Positions 23,548 to 38,650 are shown, counted from the first letter of the stretch. The stretch is DNA of 64,000 nucleotides from Collybia mongolica (GCA_013420905.1 JAAXNY010000008.1:3472001-3536000); one strand, 5' to 3'. Program-made: numbers and translations. Notes: generated by a model not told the origin, from the letters alone.

Positions 23548-24910
23548 ATGCATACACTCGTCGATGAAAAACTTGTCTCCTTGGCCATGGGTAAGTCCAT
23601 CACGAATCATGATCTAGTCTGGAGCGAATGCTCACATCTAAGGCACAGATAGCAAATGGGCTTGCTTGCTCTGGTTCCTCTTACTCGTTGGGCTGTCCAA
23701 GTCACTTCGTTTTCTATGGCGTACAGGAACAGTCATCGCACAGACATTCTTAATTCCTGGACAGAGTGTCTGTAACCTCCTCTGATATCCGCGCTATGCC
23801 CGCATCCTGACGCCAAACCATTTAGTTGTCTCGTTATGGGGAAAACAGTGCCTGGGCGGGTGAGTTGATGAAACACAAGGATCACAACATTATGCTTGAA
23901 CGTTTCGCCAGTCGTCACTGGCGCTTCCGACGGCATTGGTCGTGAATTTGCGCTACAACTCGGTGCGGCCGGTTTTAATGTCGTTCTTATGGCACGCAAC
24001 GAAACAGCACTTAGAAACATAGCAACGGAAATCGGTACGGGGATTCGGTTTCATTATCGATTATGTCGTTAACCCATCTGCAGAGCAACAGTCGGGTGTT
24101 TCGACAAAAATACATCTCATCGACTTTTCGAAGACTAATGGGGATTCCTATGTCAACATCACGGAACAACTCTCTGGTCTTGATATTGGAGTGCTTGGTA
24201 AGTAGGTCCCCAACTTGTCCATCACGATAAAAATTAAGTATGTATGGCGCAGTGAATAACGTGGGATGTGGACACTCGATTTCTGCCGATTTCGTTGACG
24301 TGAGCCAGCAAGAATTTGGAGATATTGTTGCTGTCAACGTCACTGCGAATGTGCGCGTTACCCGTATCATCCTTCCCATGATGATCAAAAGAAGCACCAG
24401 ATCTGAGAAAAATCATGGACTAATAATAAATGTCGGCTCGTTCTCGGGTGCCGTACCAATTCCTATGTTGCAGACATACTCTGCGACTAAGACTTTCCTG
24501 GGAACCTTTTCCACGGCATTGGCAGAAGAGGTCAAACAACATAGGATTTTGGTGGAACATCTGAATGCATACTTTATAGTGCGTGATTTGTCGCTATGCC
24601 ACATGCCAAATATTTGATGCTTACTCTCCTTTAGGTTTCTAAATTATCCGGAATATCCAGGACAAGCCTCTTCGTGCCAACGCCACAACGATATGTCGCC
24701 GCTTCCCTCTCTAAAATTGGATTAGCTTGTGGCGCCGCACACACAGGGCGCCCCAACACCTCTTCGCCCTTTTGGGGTCATGCCATTTTAGACTGGTATA
24801 TCAATTCGTTCCCTGGAAGCCCTAGTTCATTCATAGAGATGTCTCACCAAATGCAACGAGGATTAAGAGCGTCCAGGCTGAGGAAAAAAGAAGCAAAAAA
24901 GAACGCATAG
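23548..24910 (+). CDS. short-chain dehydrogenase, very-long-chain 3-ketoacyl-CoA reductase type
   Basis: Probable ER-bound NADPH reductase of the IFA38/KAR family, the second step of very-long-chain fatty-acid elongation. Six introns. N-terminal membrane anchor [17 protein letters not shown], then [25 protein letters not shown] (TGxxxGIG cofactor loop, assembled across an intron), VNNVGCGH (NAG-like motif), [13 protein letters not shown] with the catalytic Ser, and [10 protein letters not shown] with the YxxxK pair. The C-terminus [11 protein letters not shown] is lysine-rich and resembles an ER-retrieval signal. Catalytic residues are intact. The spliced protein is roughly 330 residues, normal for the family. 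Alternative: an orphan 17-beta-hydroxysteroid-dehydrogenase-like paralogue rather than the true elongase, since the sequence looks somewhat diverged. Confidence 0.82.
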
Positions 24911-25637
24911 CATTGACAAATACCATCATGGCGTGTATGTACCTTTCGGCTGTACAGTCCAGTATTCCGGAGATGCTCCCTCTCAAATAACTTTTTCTTC
25001 GTCCATCAACTCGTGGTACATTCCCAATATAGTTTGCCGGAAGCCCGGAGACGTCGAGACCACCGAAACAACTAGCGCCTTTCGCAAAGAGATCTCACCT
25101 CACCGGGTCCGAATACCGATCTTAAATATCTACCGACACAACCTCTCTCTCCATGGGCAAAGCCTTGGAGGCCCAATATGCACCAAGATTGAGAATTTAA
25201 ACCAAGACATGAACAAAAGGCCCACAAGACCATCCATTCCCAGCTCCCTATCCACGCCTTCTCGACCCGGCCTGGCGTCATGAACTTTCTCGTATGATAT
25301 TTGAAGCCTCCGAATATAGGTGTTCTGTTCACGTCTTTGATCTGTCACCAGAACCTTCGGGTACCTTGCCGGAGACCACCGGAGATGCAGCTAGTGCGGC
25401 AAGGTCCATCAATTGATTACTCCCTACCAGCTGACTCACTTAATGGGAAAGTTAGCATCGCTAGGTAATTTGGGCATGTCTTTGGCAGACGTGGGATTGC
25501 TCGCCATAAATACACCTGATCTCCATGGACGACCACAAACCCATCGCCATATAGTACACGGCTCCCTTCCTATCATTAAATACCGAACCGTGGGGGGAAC
25601 TAAACTCGCTTGATTCCCGAGTGTCTGAAGACTCACA
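24911..25637. other. intergenic, promoter side of the GMC oxidase
   Basis: 700 bp with no recognised gene. Short frames on both strands lack introns or domains. Confidence 0.5.
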
Positions 25638-27905
25638 ATGATTACCCCCAGCCTTCGATGGGTGGTAGCATCCGCTCTCGTTCTACCTACTTTGGGCAAA
25701 ATTTACAACAACCCGTCTCAACTGACTAGGACGACTTATGACTATATTGTTATTGGCGGTAAGTTGCAAGCGATGACATCGAACAATCATTGAGATGCAT
25801 ATATATAGCTGGTGCTGCTGGAGCAGTTGTCGCCGCCAGATTGACTGAAGATCCAAGAACGACTGTGCTCCTCGTAGAGGCCGGAATATCGTGAGTAGCA
25901 AACATTTTGCATTCACAGGGATATAATCAAATTTTTTTCAGGCATGAGGGCGTCGTACCACTCACCGTCCCATTCCTTGGCCCTTCTCTCTCGGGTACGC
26001 AGTTTGACTGGAACTTTACTACGACGCAGCAGGCGGGTTTGTTCAACCGCACTATACCTTATCCCCGGGGTAAAGTCCTTGGTGGATCTACCTCTATTAG
26101 TATGTCGTTAACTTCGTCCGCTGCGCTGGGATGATTTTTTCTCATATCCATCCCAGATTTCATGGCTTACATGCACGGGTCTGTGGAGGACTTCAACAGA
26201 TACGCTTCGGTTACTGGAGATTCTGGATGGAATTGGAATAACATGCAAAAATACATCACGAAGGTGAGCCTTACGAAAGTGACTGTACCTGTTTACTAAT
26301 CAACACGTATTACGATAGAACGAGAAACTAGTCGCTCCTGCTGATAACCACAATACGACGGGTCAATATATACCGTCTGAGCATAGCACTTCTGGGGCAC
26401 TTTCTGTCAGCCTTAGTGGTAGTCCAACCCCCTTGGACGATCGCGTTATCGCCACAACCAAAGAGCTTTCGAATGAATTCCCGTTCAATCCCGATGGTGT
26501 CGGTGGCAATGTTCTTGGAATAGGTAAAGTCGTTATCCACTACTCTCCTTCTTTCATTCCTCACATATATATATATGAAAGGTTACAACTTTGCGACGAT
26601 TGGTAATGGGATGAGGTCCAGCTCTGCCACAGGTTACCTGGCTCCTGCATTAGGCCGCTCCAATCTGGACGTCGTCATCAACGCACAGGCAACGAAACTC
26701 CAAGTCACAGGAAAAGTCAAGGGTATCCCATCATTTAAGGGTGTTCTCGTAGCCGAGAAAGCAGGAGGTAAGCTACCAAGTTTCTCATCCAAATGTGTTC
26801 CCTCATATTTTGCTAGCTCCTGTTAGGGCTTTGAGAGCCACAAATGAAATCGTCCTATCAGCTGGTACTTTCGGGACCGCTGCACTCCTTCAACTTTCCG
26901 GTATCGGGGACAGAGCAGAACTTCAAGCGGCAGGAGTCGCTACTGTCGTCCACAATCCGTCTGTTGGAAAAAACATGTCCGATCACACATTGCTGGCGAA
27001 TATGTGGAATGTTAACAACTCAAATTCCTTCGATGTTTTATTGAGGAACCCAAACCTGTTCAACGCCGCCTTAGACCAATGGACGAAAAATAAGACTGGT
27101 CCGATGACAGGCACCGTCGCCAACAATATTGGCTGGCTCAGGCTTCCCAAGACAGCGAGCATCTTCCAAAAGACACCAGACCCCGCTGCAGGACCAAAAT
27201 CGTCACATTTTGAAATGATTTTCTCGGTGCGTTCTTCGGTCGATGTCTCTTCGTATAAAGCTCATCAGGGATTGAAGAATCTATGGGTCGACCCTATTGT
27301 CCCGGTTCCTGCTACCGGAAACTTCATGAGCATATCTACGGCGCTTATTTCTCCTACTTCACGTAAGCCACCCAGACACTATAATGCGGAAGGTCCTTAA
27401 CGACCGTCGACAGGCGGTTCTGTCAAGATTATGTCATCGAACCCATTCGTGAAGCCTCTTTTGAACCCCAACTTCCTCACTACCGACTTTGATATTTTCA
27501 CTCTGGTCGAATCTGTCAAGGCAGCCAAACGCCTCTTGGCCGCCAAAGCATGGGAGGGATATGTCCTTGAACCTTTTGGTGAACTTGGGACTGCCAAAAC
27601 AGACGACGAGATTGCGAAGTACGTCAGGGGACACGCGTCCACTGTTTGGCACGCAGTTGGGACTGCCATGATGTCAGCAAGAAACGCAAACTATGGTGTC
27701 GTGAACCCAGATCTCAAAGTTAAAGGCGTTGATGGGTTGAGAGTCGTCGATGGTTCCGTTATCGTGAGTCTGGATGCCTTATTGCATGGGAGCTAATCCT
27801 TATGAGTTTGCCCAGCCTTTCGTCCCGAATGCACATACCCAAGGGCCAATCTACCTCATTGCAGAACGTGGCGCAGATTTAATCAAGAAAGACTGCTCTT
27901 ATTAA
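25638..27905 (+). CDS. GMC oxidoreductase, aryl-alcohol-oxidase-like, complete
   Basis: Secreted FAD enzyme, probably oxidising aromatic or related alcohols to aldehydes while making H2O2 for peroxidases (AA3_2-type, family knowledge). The ATG at 25638 opens a signal-like leader (MITPSLRWVVASALVLPTLG). Then come TTYDYIVIGG and, across intron 1, AGAAGAVVAARL and VLLVEAG (FAD site), PRGKVLGGSTSI (GMC signature 1), and SAGTFGTAALLQLSGIG (signature 2). The C-terminal part has STVWHAVGTAMM with the first catalytic His and PFVPNAHTQGPIYLIAERGADLI with the second. About nine introns of ~45-60 nt. The intron at about 27228-27269 (donor GTGCGT) is less certain, because its removal shortens a variable loop; reading through also stays in frame. 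Active-site residues are present. Close paralogue of the gene at 1-629. Confidence 0.9.
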
Positions 27906-28110
27906 AGGCGGGTTCCGGACAACTACAAGACATAACGAACTTTAAAGGCCGGAATCCATTTCGCTCATTACCTACACTCCTTTCGAATGAACTTTTTTTT
28001 GTGAATATTACCTTTTGCCTAATATACGTATGGTGTATCGTACACGTTGCTTGTTCCTTAAACAAATGGTTCACTCAACCTCGCTGCTCACCGCTACTCT
28101 GTTCCCATGA
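27893..28110 (+). repeat. 3' end and downstream flank of the GMC gene, duplicated at 32126-32322
   Basis: From the last codons of the oxidase through ~200 bp of downstream DNA this sequence aligns with 32126-32322. Shared blocks include the run after TTTCGAATGAACTT, the TATGTATGGTRTATYGTACACG block and TTCACTCAACCTYGCTGCTC. By eye about three quarters of positions agree. Confidence 0.65.
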
Positions 28111-29827
28111 ATTTCTTTTTTTTTAAACCCCTCCATATGCGTTGAACAGATCCTTTCCGATGAGTGCACGTGTCATCGATGGCTACACTGAACTTGTGAA
28201 TCGAGCACATGGACCTGCTATTACCGTAACTTATTCTCCCTACCGAGATGCTCTTTCTTATTTGCGACGTTTCCATTGTAATTTACGGCTAATTTGTCGA
28301 AAGTCGCCATCAATACTCACAATAAACGCCGTAAACACAACATAATCACCACTCAAAATTCTCACTTTGTGGCCGTCACGGAGGGTATTCTTTTCCACCT
28401 AATGAAACAATACAAGCGCTCACAGGCGTGTAACCTGCGGGTACTGATAGAATCAGTAAAGTTCGTCGAGGGTAGCATTTTGCGATCGGAATCCATCAAT
28501 ATATCTCATCTTCAAATGTGAAAGCTGAGCTGCGTTGTTCGACAGGCCACAGCATATTCGTCGAAGGACGAGCGAACATCTGGTGCTGAGGTCTCTGCCA
28601 CTGCAGGTATGACCGCACTTTACAGAGCGCATAATCGATATGTGGAATGAAGAGAACGGTTACAGCTCGATTTCGATGATCCGCGAAACGAACAAAGCGA
28701 GTCCTCCATTATAAGGAAAAGTGGGCAGGTATATCCAACTAGAATGGGGTGTCCGGATTGTCGGGGGTCGAAAAATTCTATCACAAGTTCGGGTGCGATC
28801 ACAGACTCCTGGTAACTTCTATACTTGCAGCCAAGGGGTGAACGTATGTATGACAATTTTACAGCGCGCGAGAGATGTGCCTAGCTTCTCATGGTAAAAA
28901 ATGTCACTCCTCAGTTTGACATTATCATTGTTTGGTGTTTCGCAGGCGAAGGCCGGCGTACACGCAGAACTTGCGCAAAACCGCGTGGCTACGCATCATG
29001 AGGTCGACTAATGACAGATAGCCCTTTCCGGGTTACCAATGTTATCATTTGGAGCTTTCACCTCGGAAATTCAGTATACAAAAAATTACAACGATGGATG
29101 AGAAGGCCAAATGTCCAGGATTTCTAGGCTCTGTCATCGCGGCTATTTCCGTGATCGCATCCGCTCACCCGAATTTTGGTCTCGCATTTGCCGTTGCTTA
29201 TACAACTTGTAGGCTGGCTTCGAATCGCCCTCACAAGATGGCTACACTCCCCGTGGCACCGTCAGCAATGAGCTTACAGCTACAATACAGATGGCTCGCG
29301 ACATAAACTGGTGAATGCGACAATCTCGGATACCTATCTCGGCTTCAGCACTGACTCGTTTACCGATGCCTCAATCTGATGCTGAAGTCGGTGATTTCAT
29401 CTGGTTTTCCGTGTTGTTCTCGCAACTGACTTGGACATTCATCCTAACTCACCTATGCTTCCTTAAGGTAGCTATGTCTATGATTTCTGGCCACGCCTAG
29501 ACCTACATACAAAGGTTTCTAAATTTGGTTGTGCAACACTTCCACTCGTGAGATTGATTTTCTGTCTTCATCGAACTTCAACCTCCTGAAAGCCACCTGC
29601 AGAAGTCGGTGATAGGTGACGTCCCTATAGACATTTTGACAAGAAGTTATATTGTTAATTGTGCACTGTACATGGTACCAGCTTCCTCAGCTCCGGCATT
29701 GATATCCACCGCATGCTCAAAGCTGTGGATTAAATATGGTGATTTTCAACAAGGTATAAAGGTACCCGTTCAACCTCGCTGGCCTTTACACTTCTCAAGT
29801 GCCTACGTCAGACCAATTTTCCTGAAG
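28111..29827. other. 1.7 kb without a confident gene
   Basis: Frames at 28142-28345, 28294-28521 and 29049-29306 look like fragments. The last has a hydrophobic segment (FLGSVIAAISVIASAHPNFG), but no join into a known family was found. Probably decayed secretome DNA and the promoter side of the subtilase. Confidence 0.4.
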
Positions 29828-31862
<2,035 letters not shown>

Positions 31863-32125
31863 TAAATATGTGTCGACTGGAACCTCTGGAAGCCTGAGGT
31901 TCCCACCCGTAGTGGTGTGTTGATAGATCATTTATTGTAAATACCTATGAACTCCAATTCATCATTGGAGATTTCTGATATCTGAAAATGCTGAACTGAT
32001 GCTGTCTGCCAAGACTGATACTGGCAATAACACAGCTGGCAAAACCTTCTTTGAGACAGGTGTTGAGTTCCTGCTGAGTACATAGACAAAGGCAGCAGCA
32101 GTAGGCCCACGTAGATAATATACTG
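31863..32125. other. short stretch between subtilase pseudogene and GMC relic
   Basis: No gene recognised. Composition is TG/CA-rich and may be transposon-derived. Confidence 0.35.
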
Positions 32126-32322
32126 TTCTCATTGAAGGCATGTTCTGGACAAGCACAAGACATGACGATATTTTAAGGCTGGAATCATTACCTACTACGC
32201 TCGTTTCGAATGAACTTCATTTGCAAAAAAATATCTTTTGCCGAATATATGTATGGTATATTGTACACGTCGCTTGACCCTTAATAAATGATTCACTCAA
32301 CCTTGCTGCTCGCCACCTTTTT
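32126..32322 (+). repeat. relic of a GMC oxidase 3' end (diverged copy of 27893-28110)
   Basis: Aligns with the last codons and 3' flank of the complete GMC gene (for example TACTGTTCTCATTGAAGGC against GACTGCTCTTATTAAAGGC, and shared downstream blocks). No GMC coding sequence is recognisable further upstream. It suggests a former tandem GMC copy of which only the 3' flank survives, now lying behind the dead subtilase. Confidence 0.6.
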
Positions 32323-34970
32323 ATCTCCACCCAACGAAAATGAAAGGTAATGGCGGCGATATGATACTTGGCACTAGAAGTAGTGTTGATGTCGATAATG
32401 TAAGCCTAAGAATGACCAATGACCGCGGTATTTCCAAATCGTAGCGCACAAAGTCTGCACTATATCAAGCTGTAACAGCCAGTGGCGACGTTTTCATTTC
32501 TGACTCAGTGAATGCATCTCATTTTTTCTCGGTTTCACGTCACATGTATCAGGCCCAAGCCTTTGGATAATGTATTGGCCGCCCATGAACGGACCCCGGA
32601 CAACGTTTGCCGTTCGATGCTTCATCGATGGTCCAATGGTCTTTACGTATGTAAAGGGCACTGAGAGGACAACATGAAAACCCAATGTGGCCTTGGCGTT
32701 ACCATCCTGATCGATGGCAGTCTACAGACCCAGCCTCTTCATAGTCTCCATACTTGAATCCCAGATCTCGGAGAAGTGGCCGTGGAGCTCGACTTTGATT
32801 CTTTTTTCGGTAAGAAATAGTAACGAAGACAACAAGCATGCTAACGCTGTTGAGAAAAGAAAGACGTCGTCAATCTTGTGCGAGTTTTCCAGCTCATGGT
32901 GTACTACTTACAACAACGAGACCTGACCGTAGGTGTTACTGAACTGGTGTCCCACCCTGGAGACAGCGGTTCCGTCAATGGAGACGACAATGATGTCGAA
33001 GGTTCCAACACCGGCTTTGACGGTGTGATAGTATGTGGGGCATATCCAAGACCGAGTTGCTTTATTATCTCATCCGCGTTCTCAGCTCCTAGTAGACGCT
33101 GATTGGAACCGTCTCTACAATGGGGGCATGAGTAAAAGTACGAGCGGAAATGATAAGAAATCTTACGAGATCACCGGGATTTTCAATCCACTCTGGACGC
33201 GTCGCAAAGTATCTTTGTGCGTTGTGTCGTGTACTTAGGCGCGTGTTTTGGCACATTCAATATGTTCGTTCCAATTCCCATGCTTCTTTGAAGTCGATTG
33301 TATTTTAGCGCGAGTTATGCGTGCGATACCACAGTGTTTGCCGCTTCGGGCTTGTTGATGATTAAACCGTTGCCTTTCAATGAAAATGAGCGTTGATCAG
33401 CAGGATAATCAGTATATGGCATCACTTGTTCCCCATCCACTATCATGCCTGAATACTTCATCCTCTTCATCGGTCATGATCGCCTCCAAATCTAGCCAGT
33501 TTACGGCGATCTTCTGTTTTGGTTGTCCCTGTGGCGGGTACAGTGGATGATAACATCAACTATGGATAATACCGTGGGAGAAGTTCCAAACCTTGCTGAG
33601 GTCTCGTCCACATTCTTCCTGTTTACAATTTACATCCTCTTCACAATAATCATATACCACACGCACTAAAGTCCATGTGACTGCATCGGCCATGTTGAGC
33701 GTGGGTATGGGAGCGTGACGCTTGTTCAAAGTAGGTGGCAAGCTGGACTTCCGAGTCAAATTGTACGTTCATGTTATTCGACCCAATCGACATCGAACAG
33801 AGTGTGGCTCATGCAATATAGGCCTCGATAAACTGTTATATTACTGTTACCACCATCACCACCTCTACGTGTGGCGGAGCTTCGGAGAAAGTGGCTGTTT
33901 TGGAACGATGTGGAGGGGGAGTGTGTTCAACCCATTTTTATTGTCTTTCCTTGGTGGGCTCATCATAAACGTTCAACTTGCGGACTTGGTGTCAACTGTC
34001 GACAGCGCACTCCTGCTTAGATTCATCACCATATCCCATTAGACAGCATGTTGCTCGAAACATAAACCGTAGGGGTTGGGGCATCTCGTTTTGGACTAGT
34101 CCGGGTCGTCGTGTGTGAAAAAAAGAAGTTTGGGACGGCCTGTAAGTGCTCAGTTGAAGGATGGGTTTCCGCTGGTCAATTGAGGATCTTTACCACTTCA
34201 GGTCCTCCTATAAACACCACCTACTGCCAGTGTGACCATCACAAGGCATCCCGACTATTCGAATACATGTCCCATCCTATGGTGGATTTCAACGTTCATG
34301 GTGTGTCGTGTTCTCCCCGAGTAGTTGCGCCACCGGGTGTAAGTAATCTCAACGTCCCATATGTATCAGAACAGAGCTGAATCTGGAATCTCATAGGTTA
34401 CGCAACGCCGTTTTATTATTACGTGGTCTAAATGGGTTTGAAGACAGACTGAGGTCGCGCTGCCTATCGTTCGGCCCATGCGTAGATGCAATCACTCTGT
34501 GTGTAACCGACTCCGGAACCGCGGGAGCTGCTCGCCCGAAGAACGCTAGGAAAGCGAAATACCCTGAGGAAGAAGTTGAGGTTGCGTCCATCCATCGCCT
34601 CCATCGCAATCTTTTCCATCAAGTGTTAATGTAAAGAGTAGCTTCATCCGAGGACGAGTCGTTGCAAAATCTGACGTTTGCTATTTTCTTCCTCTCACAT
34701 GGTCTTGATTCATCCAATCCTCTCTACGCGTCCGACGTCACACCAAATTTCTATGAATATGCCACTTGTGAAATTCGAAGTGTGCTATAAATGAACGAAC
34801 GACGGGGTATCGGAAGCCGACGGACCGGCCGCCAATGGGTTCATCACAGAGGGGCACTTCCTCCTATTCCAGGCTCTACGTTGACCTCGGTGCAACCTCG
34901 GAATATTGGAAGGCTATCCAAAGTATATAAACCAGCGATGTGGACATAATTTGGGGGAACTTTTGTTATC
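32323..34970. other. 2.6 kb of probably decayed genic DNA
   Basis: Minus-strand pieces at about 33090-32494 read like protein in short runs (for example GVGTFDIIVVSIDGTAVS and VELHGHFSEIWDSSMETM), but with stops between them and no recognised family. Further pieces at 33759-33556 and 34042-33722 are equally unclear. I call nothing here. CpG content is normal, so this lies outside the repeat island. Confidence 0.4.
34924..34931 (+). promoter_or_regulatory. TATA box of the GDSL esterase
   Basis: TATATAAA about 40-47 nt before the ATG at 34971, a normal spacing for a strong secretome promoter. Confidence 0.5.
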
Positions 34971-36254
34971 ATGTTGAAGTGGCACATACGTGCCTCGTTG
35001 CTTGTATTCGTGGCTTTCAGCGCCGTAGAGGCTGCGTCGAAGAAAATTAAGCACGTGGTACTTTTCGGAGATTCGTTTACAGGCCAGAGCGTTTCTTTCA
35101 AGTCTTTTGCACCATGCTAACGCCGCATTCTTAGATCAATCTCGGTCGCATAGTATAGCGAATGGTACATTTCCTGGGAAGGGGTACCAAGAAGTTTTCC
35201 CTCCCGTGAGTTTGCATACGCTGGATTCATCTGTCGCTTGTATTCAAAAATATTTCTCCTAGAACGACATAGCCCCAGATGGTGGCGTTCAGTGGCCTTG
35301 GTATGCTATTAAATCTACTGGCATAGTTTGAATGCTCAACAATTACACAGGTATCTTGGCTTATATGGCAACTATACTATCTGGAATTACGCTGTTGGTG
35401 GCGCTGTCTGTAATAACGACTTGTAAGTCTTGTTTCTTCGCAATTATGGAAGGTATTTACCTTTTGAGAACAGGACACCGTTGTTTGACTACCCGGATGT
35501 CTTGCACGGACAACTAGACTGGTTCATTCTGGACCATGTAACTGGCAACGGAACGTCCCATCAGAGGCTCAGTCTGAACCCTGATGAATTTGTTGTAGTC
35601 ATCTGGGTTGGCACCAACGATCTCGGCATCAATAATTTTATCACAGACGACCAGAAACCAGGGCTTTCACTGGTCAATCTTGCTGCATGTCAAATCGATT
35701 CCGTGAAGCGGATGTATTCCCTTGGGGCAAGGAATTTCATCGTCAACTCACTCATTCCGTTGCATTTGACAAAGCTGTATTCAAATTCTTCCGATCCTCT
35801 GATTTATTGGCCGGAGGAGCATGACGGGCCCGGGTGGCATATAAGGATGTTCAATCTCGTTAGCAGCTTGAATGCTCTCGTAAAGGCAGGTATCAAGGAT
35901 TTGAACGAAGAATGGACGAAAGCTGGACGCGGTGGTCATGTGGAATACTTCGACACATACGGCTTTTTCGAGGAGTTGTATAACCACCCGGAACTGTACT
36001 TCAATGGGACGCTTCCGGCGAGTACTACCGGGTGGTGTCATAAGTGCCCAAATCCTTTCGATTGGCATTTTTGTGGAATGTGAGTCAATATACCCATGGT
36101 TTGCGCGGGAACTAATTGTCTTCTTAGCGGGGACTGTGTCGGGGATGAGCGAGACTCGTACATGTGGTGGGACGAGCTTCATCCAAGTGAACAGACTGGT
36201 AGGAATCTTGCTAAGGAAATGTTTAAAAAGATAGATGGGCGGAGTGTTTACTGA
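34971..36254 (+). CDS. GDSL/SGNH esterase, carbohydrate esterase CE16-like
   Basis: Secreted esterase that probably removes acetyl groups from xylo-oligosaccharides (CE16-type, family knowledge). The ATG at 34971 opens a signal peptide (MLKWHIRASLLVFVAFSAVE). The nucleophile block is HVVLFGDSFT. The exon VQWPWYLGLYGNYTIWNYAVGGAVC follows. The oxyanion block is VVIWVGTNDLG. The catalytic Asp/His pair is WWDELHPSEQTGRNLA near the end. Six exons. The first intron (35082-35133) should begin after ACAG, but its donor reads GCCAGA instead of GT; either a rare GC donor or a splice-site mutation. The other four are normal. All catalytic residues are present, so the gene is likely active if the first intron is spliced. 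Confidence 0.83.
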
Positions 36255-36678
36255 CCATCCCACATATGGAAATTCACCCGCAATTGAGTGAACTGTTTAC
36301 GAGAGCCCAAATTTAATGTTTGAAGAACCTTCGGTATAGTCGTAGCGAAAAACCAAAACGCTGATTCCAATTTTTGCAAGGAGGTGCTATCTATCACGTG
36401 GTCCATTGCGCCTCTTAGGCGCAGGTTTTTTTTCCTCAGTTTGTTTCATCCCAAGTCGACGAAAGGGATACGTTGTTTGAGTTCAAGAGGTCAATTTGTG
36501 TACAGACAACGGCGGCGGGGGCTTATGTTCTGCATCTAGCCGTAAATTTATTGTGTTGTGGTCAGAGTTATTCAGTTGCAATAAGTGGGCGTCTCGTGAA
36601 GGGCACGTGCAGGGTCCGTGCGAGTAATTGTTCGGATCTCTGCCTCGCGCCAATGCTGCGCTTTTGAACGTGAACAAC
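36255..36678. other. intergenic, promoter side of the TPR-CHAT gene
   Basis: No gene recognised. CpG content is still normal here, marking the left border of the repeat island. Confidence 0.5.
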
Positions 36679-36859
36679 ATGGGCAACACACAATCCGGAT
36701 ACAAGAGACCCCAAACTGAAGGACGTGAGTATCATGATGTAAAGATATCGATGTATCAACTGACTTCTGACTCGGAAAGGTGATATGGAGATTGGTACGT
36801 GGCATGGGAACTGGTTGAGTGGTAGAGCTGATGTGCCGATGTTAGACAGTCGCAAGTAT

Positions 36860-38650
36860 GATGAAGGTCTGATTCGAGAATGGATGGCTGAGTTGGGTCG
36901 AATACCCCCTGGGGATCCGAATCTTGCTTTCTTGCTGAATGTTGGGGCTGACATGTTCCTTGAGAAGCACCAGAAGACTGGGGACTTAGTCGATCTAGAG
37001 GCTGCACTGAGATATCGTCTTGCGGCTGTTGCTGGAACTCTAGCTGGGAATTCTGACTTGCCTGAGATGTGCCAAAGTGTTGCTTTGATCTATGCTGGTC
37101 GATCTACAAAGACCGGAAATCTGGAGGACTTGGAAAATGCACATAGATGTCTGGTGGAAGCTGTCTCTGCAATTCCAGAGGGGCACCCAAAATTGCTTGA
37201 TATGTGCCACAATCTAGCTGAGTCTTACAGGCACAGATACAGAAGGACCCAAAATCTACAGGACATTGATGCTGCATGTCATTATTCCATTGCAGTTGTT
37301 GTTGGATCCTCAGAACAACATCCTGAAATATCTGAGAGACACCATAGTTTAGCCATCTCCCATCTTTTGAGATACAGAAAAACCTGGGCAATGCAGGATT
37401 TAGAGTCTACAATCCAGTATTTACTGTCTGCTGTGGCATCAACCTCCAAGGGTCACCCTAGCCTTCCTGGAAAGCACCATGATTTGGGATTGTCATACTC
37501 TGATAGATACAGAAGGAATGGTAGTCTGGAAGATATGAAGGCTGCAAACAAGTATCTGCTGGCAGCTGTCTCTATGGCTTCAAAGGGTAATCCAAATTTA
37601 CCAAACTGGCACCAAAGCTTGGCTGCATCATACAGTGACATGTACAGAAGCACTGGTAACTTGCATTTCCTGGAGGCTTTCATCAAGTATGCCCAAGAAT
37701 CACTAGCTGCAACCCCAGAGGGACATCCAGGATTTTCTAAGAGACATCATGATTTGGGTGTTGCATACTCTTACAAATGCAAAGAAACAGGAGATATAGT
37801 AGATTTGGAGGCCTTTCACACCCATCTCCTAATAGCCATTGCAGGAACTCCTGAGGACCATCCTGATCTGCCAAAGTGGCATCATACACTGGCCATGTCT
37901 TACAGTGACAAGTATAAAAGAACAGGAGACCTTGCAGATCTAGAGGCTGCACTGAAGTATAGCTTAAATGCTGTCACTGCAACATCAGAAGAGAATCCTG
38001 AATTTGCTAGAAGAAATCAAGGATTAGCTACTTCATATGGTGACAGATACAAAAGGACTGGAAACCCGAATGACCTAGATATCACACTCAAGTACCGCCT
38101 AGTATCTGTTGCTGCAACTCCAGAGGGGCATCCTGATCTTCCAGGGAGACAGCAAGATGTTGCTGGATGCTACAATGACATGTACAAGAGGAAAAATCAA
38201 CCAGAGGATGTGGAGTTGGCACTCACATATTTGCTAGCAGCTGAGGCTGCAACTTCAGAAGGGCATTTTAACTTACTTGGGATATACCATGATTTGGCTG
38301 TAAACTACAATGTCAGGCACAAATGGACTGGTGCTCTGGAGGATCTGGAGTCTGCACACAAGTATTTTTTGGCAGCTGTGACAGGAACTCCAAATGAGCA
38401 CCCTACTCTACCAGGAAGGCACCAAAATTTAGCTATATGCTATAGTAATCTGTATAGGAGAAGAGGCAGCTTGAAAGACCTGGAGGCTGGAGAAGAGGCA
38501 GCTTGAAAGACCTGGAGGCTGCAGTCCAATATGGTTCAAAAGCAGTGGCCAATACTCCAAATAGACACCCCTTCCTAGCCTATAGGCAGAAAAACTTGGC
38601 TCATGACTATTTACTCAAGTACCAGATTTCTGGCAATCAGAATGACCTTT
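36860..38650 (+). repeat. array of 45-codon (135-bp) TPR-like repeats
   Basis: About 13 consecutive units of 45 residues sharing A(V/A)AxTPEGHPxLPxxHHxLAxSYSxxY and later a DLExA block. Regular length with divergent sequence shows an old internally expanded solenoid. Confidence 0.85.
38458..38521 (+). repeat. perfect 32-bp tandem duplication causing a frameshift
   Basis: Two identical head-to-tail 32-bp copies (38458-38489 and 38490-38521), each beginning GAGAAGAGGC and ending CTGGAGGCTG. 32 is not a multiple of 3. The upstream frame ends GSLKDLEAGEEAA and stops; the downstream frame resumes KDLEAAVQYGSKA. Confidence 0.95.

Noticed and set aside
32494..33102. Protein-like runs on the minus strand, possibly one gene.
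   Set aside because: Stops separate the runs and no family is recognisable; left as decayed DNA.
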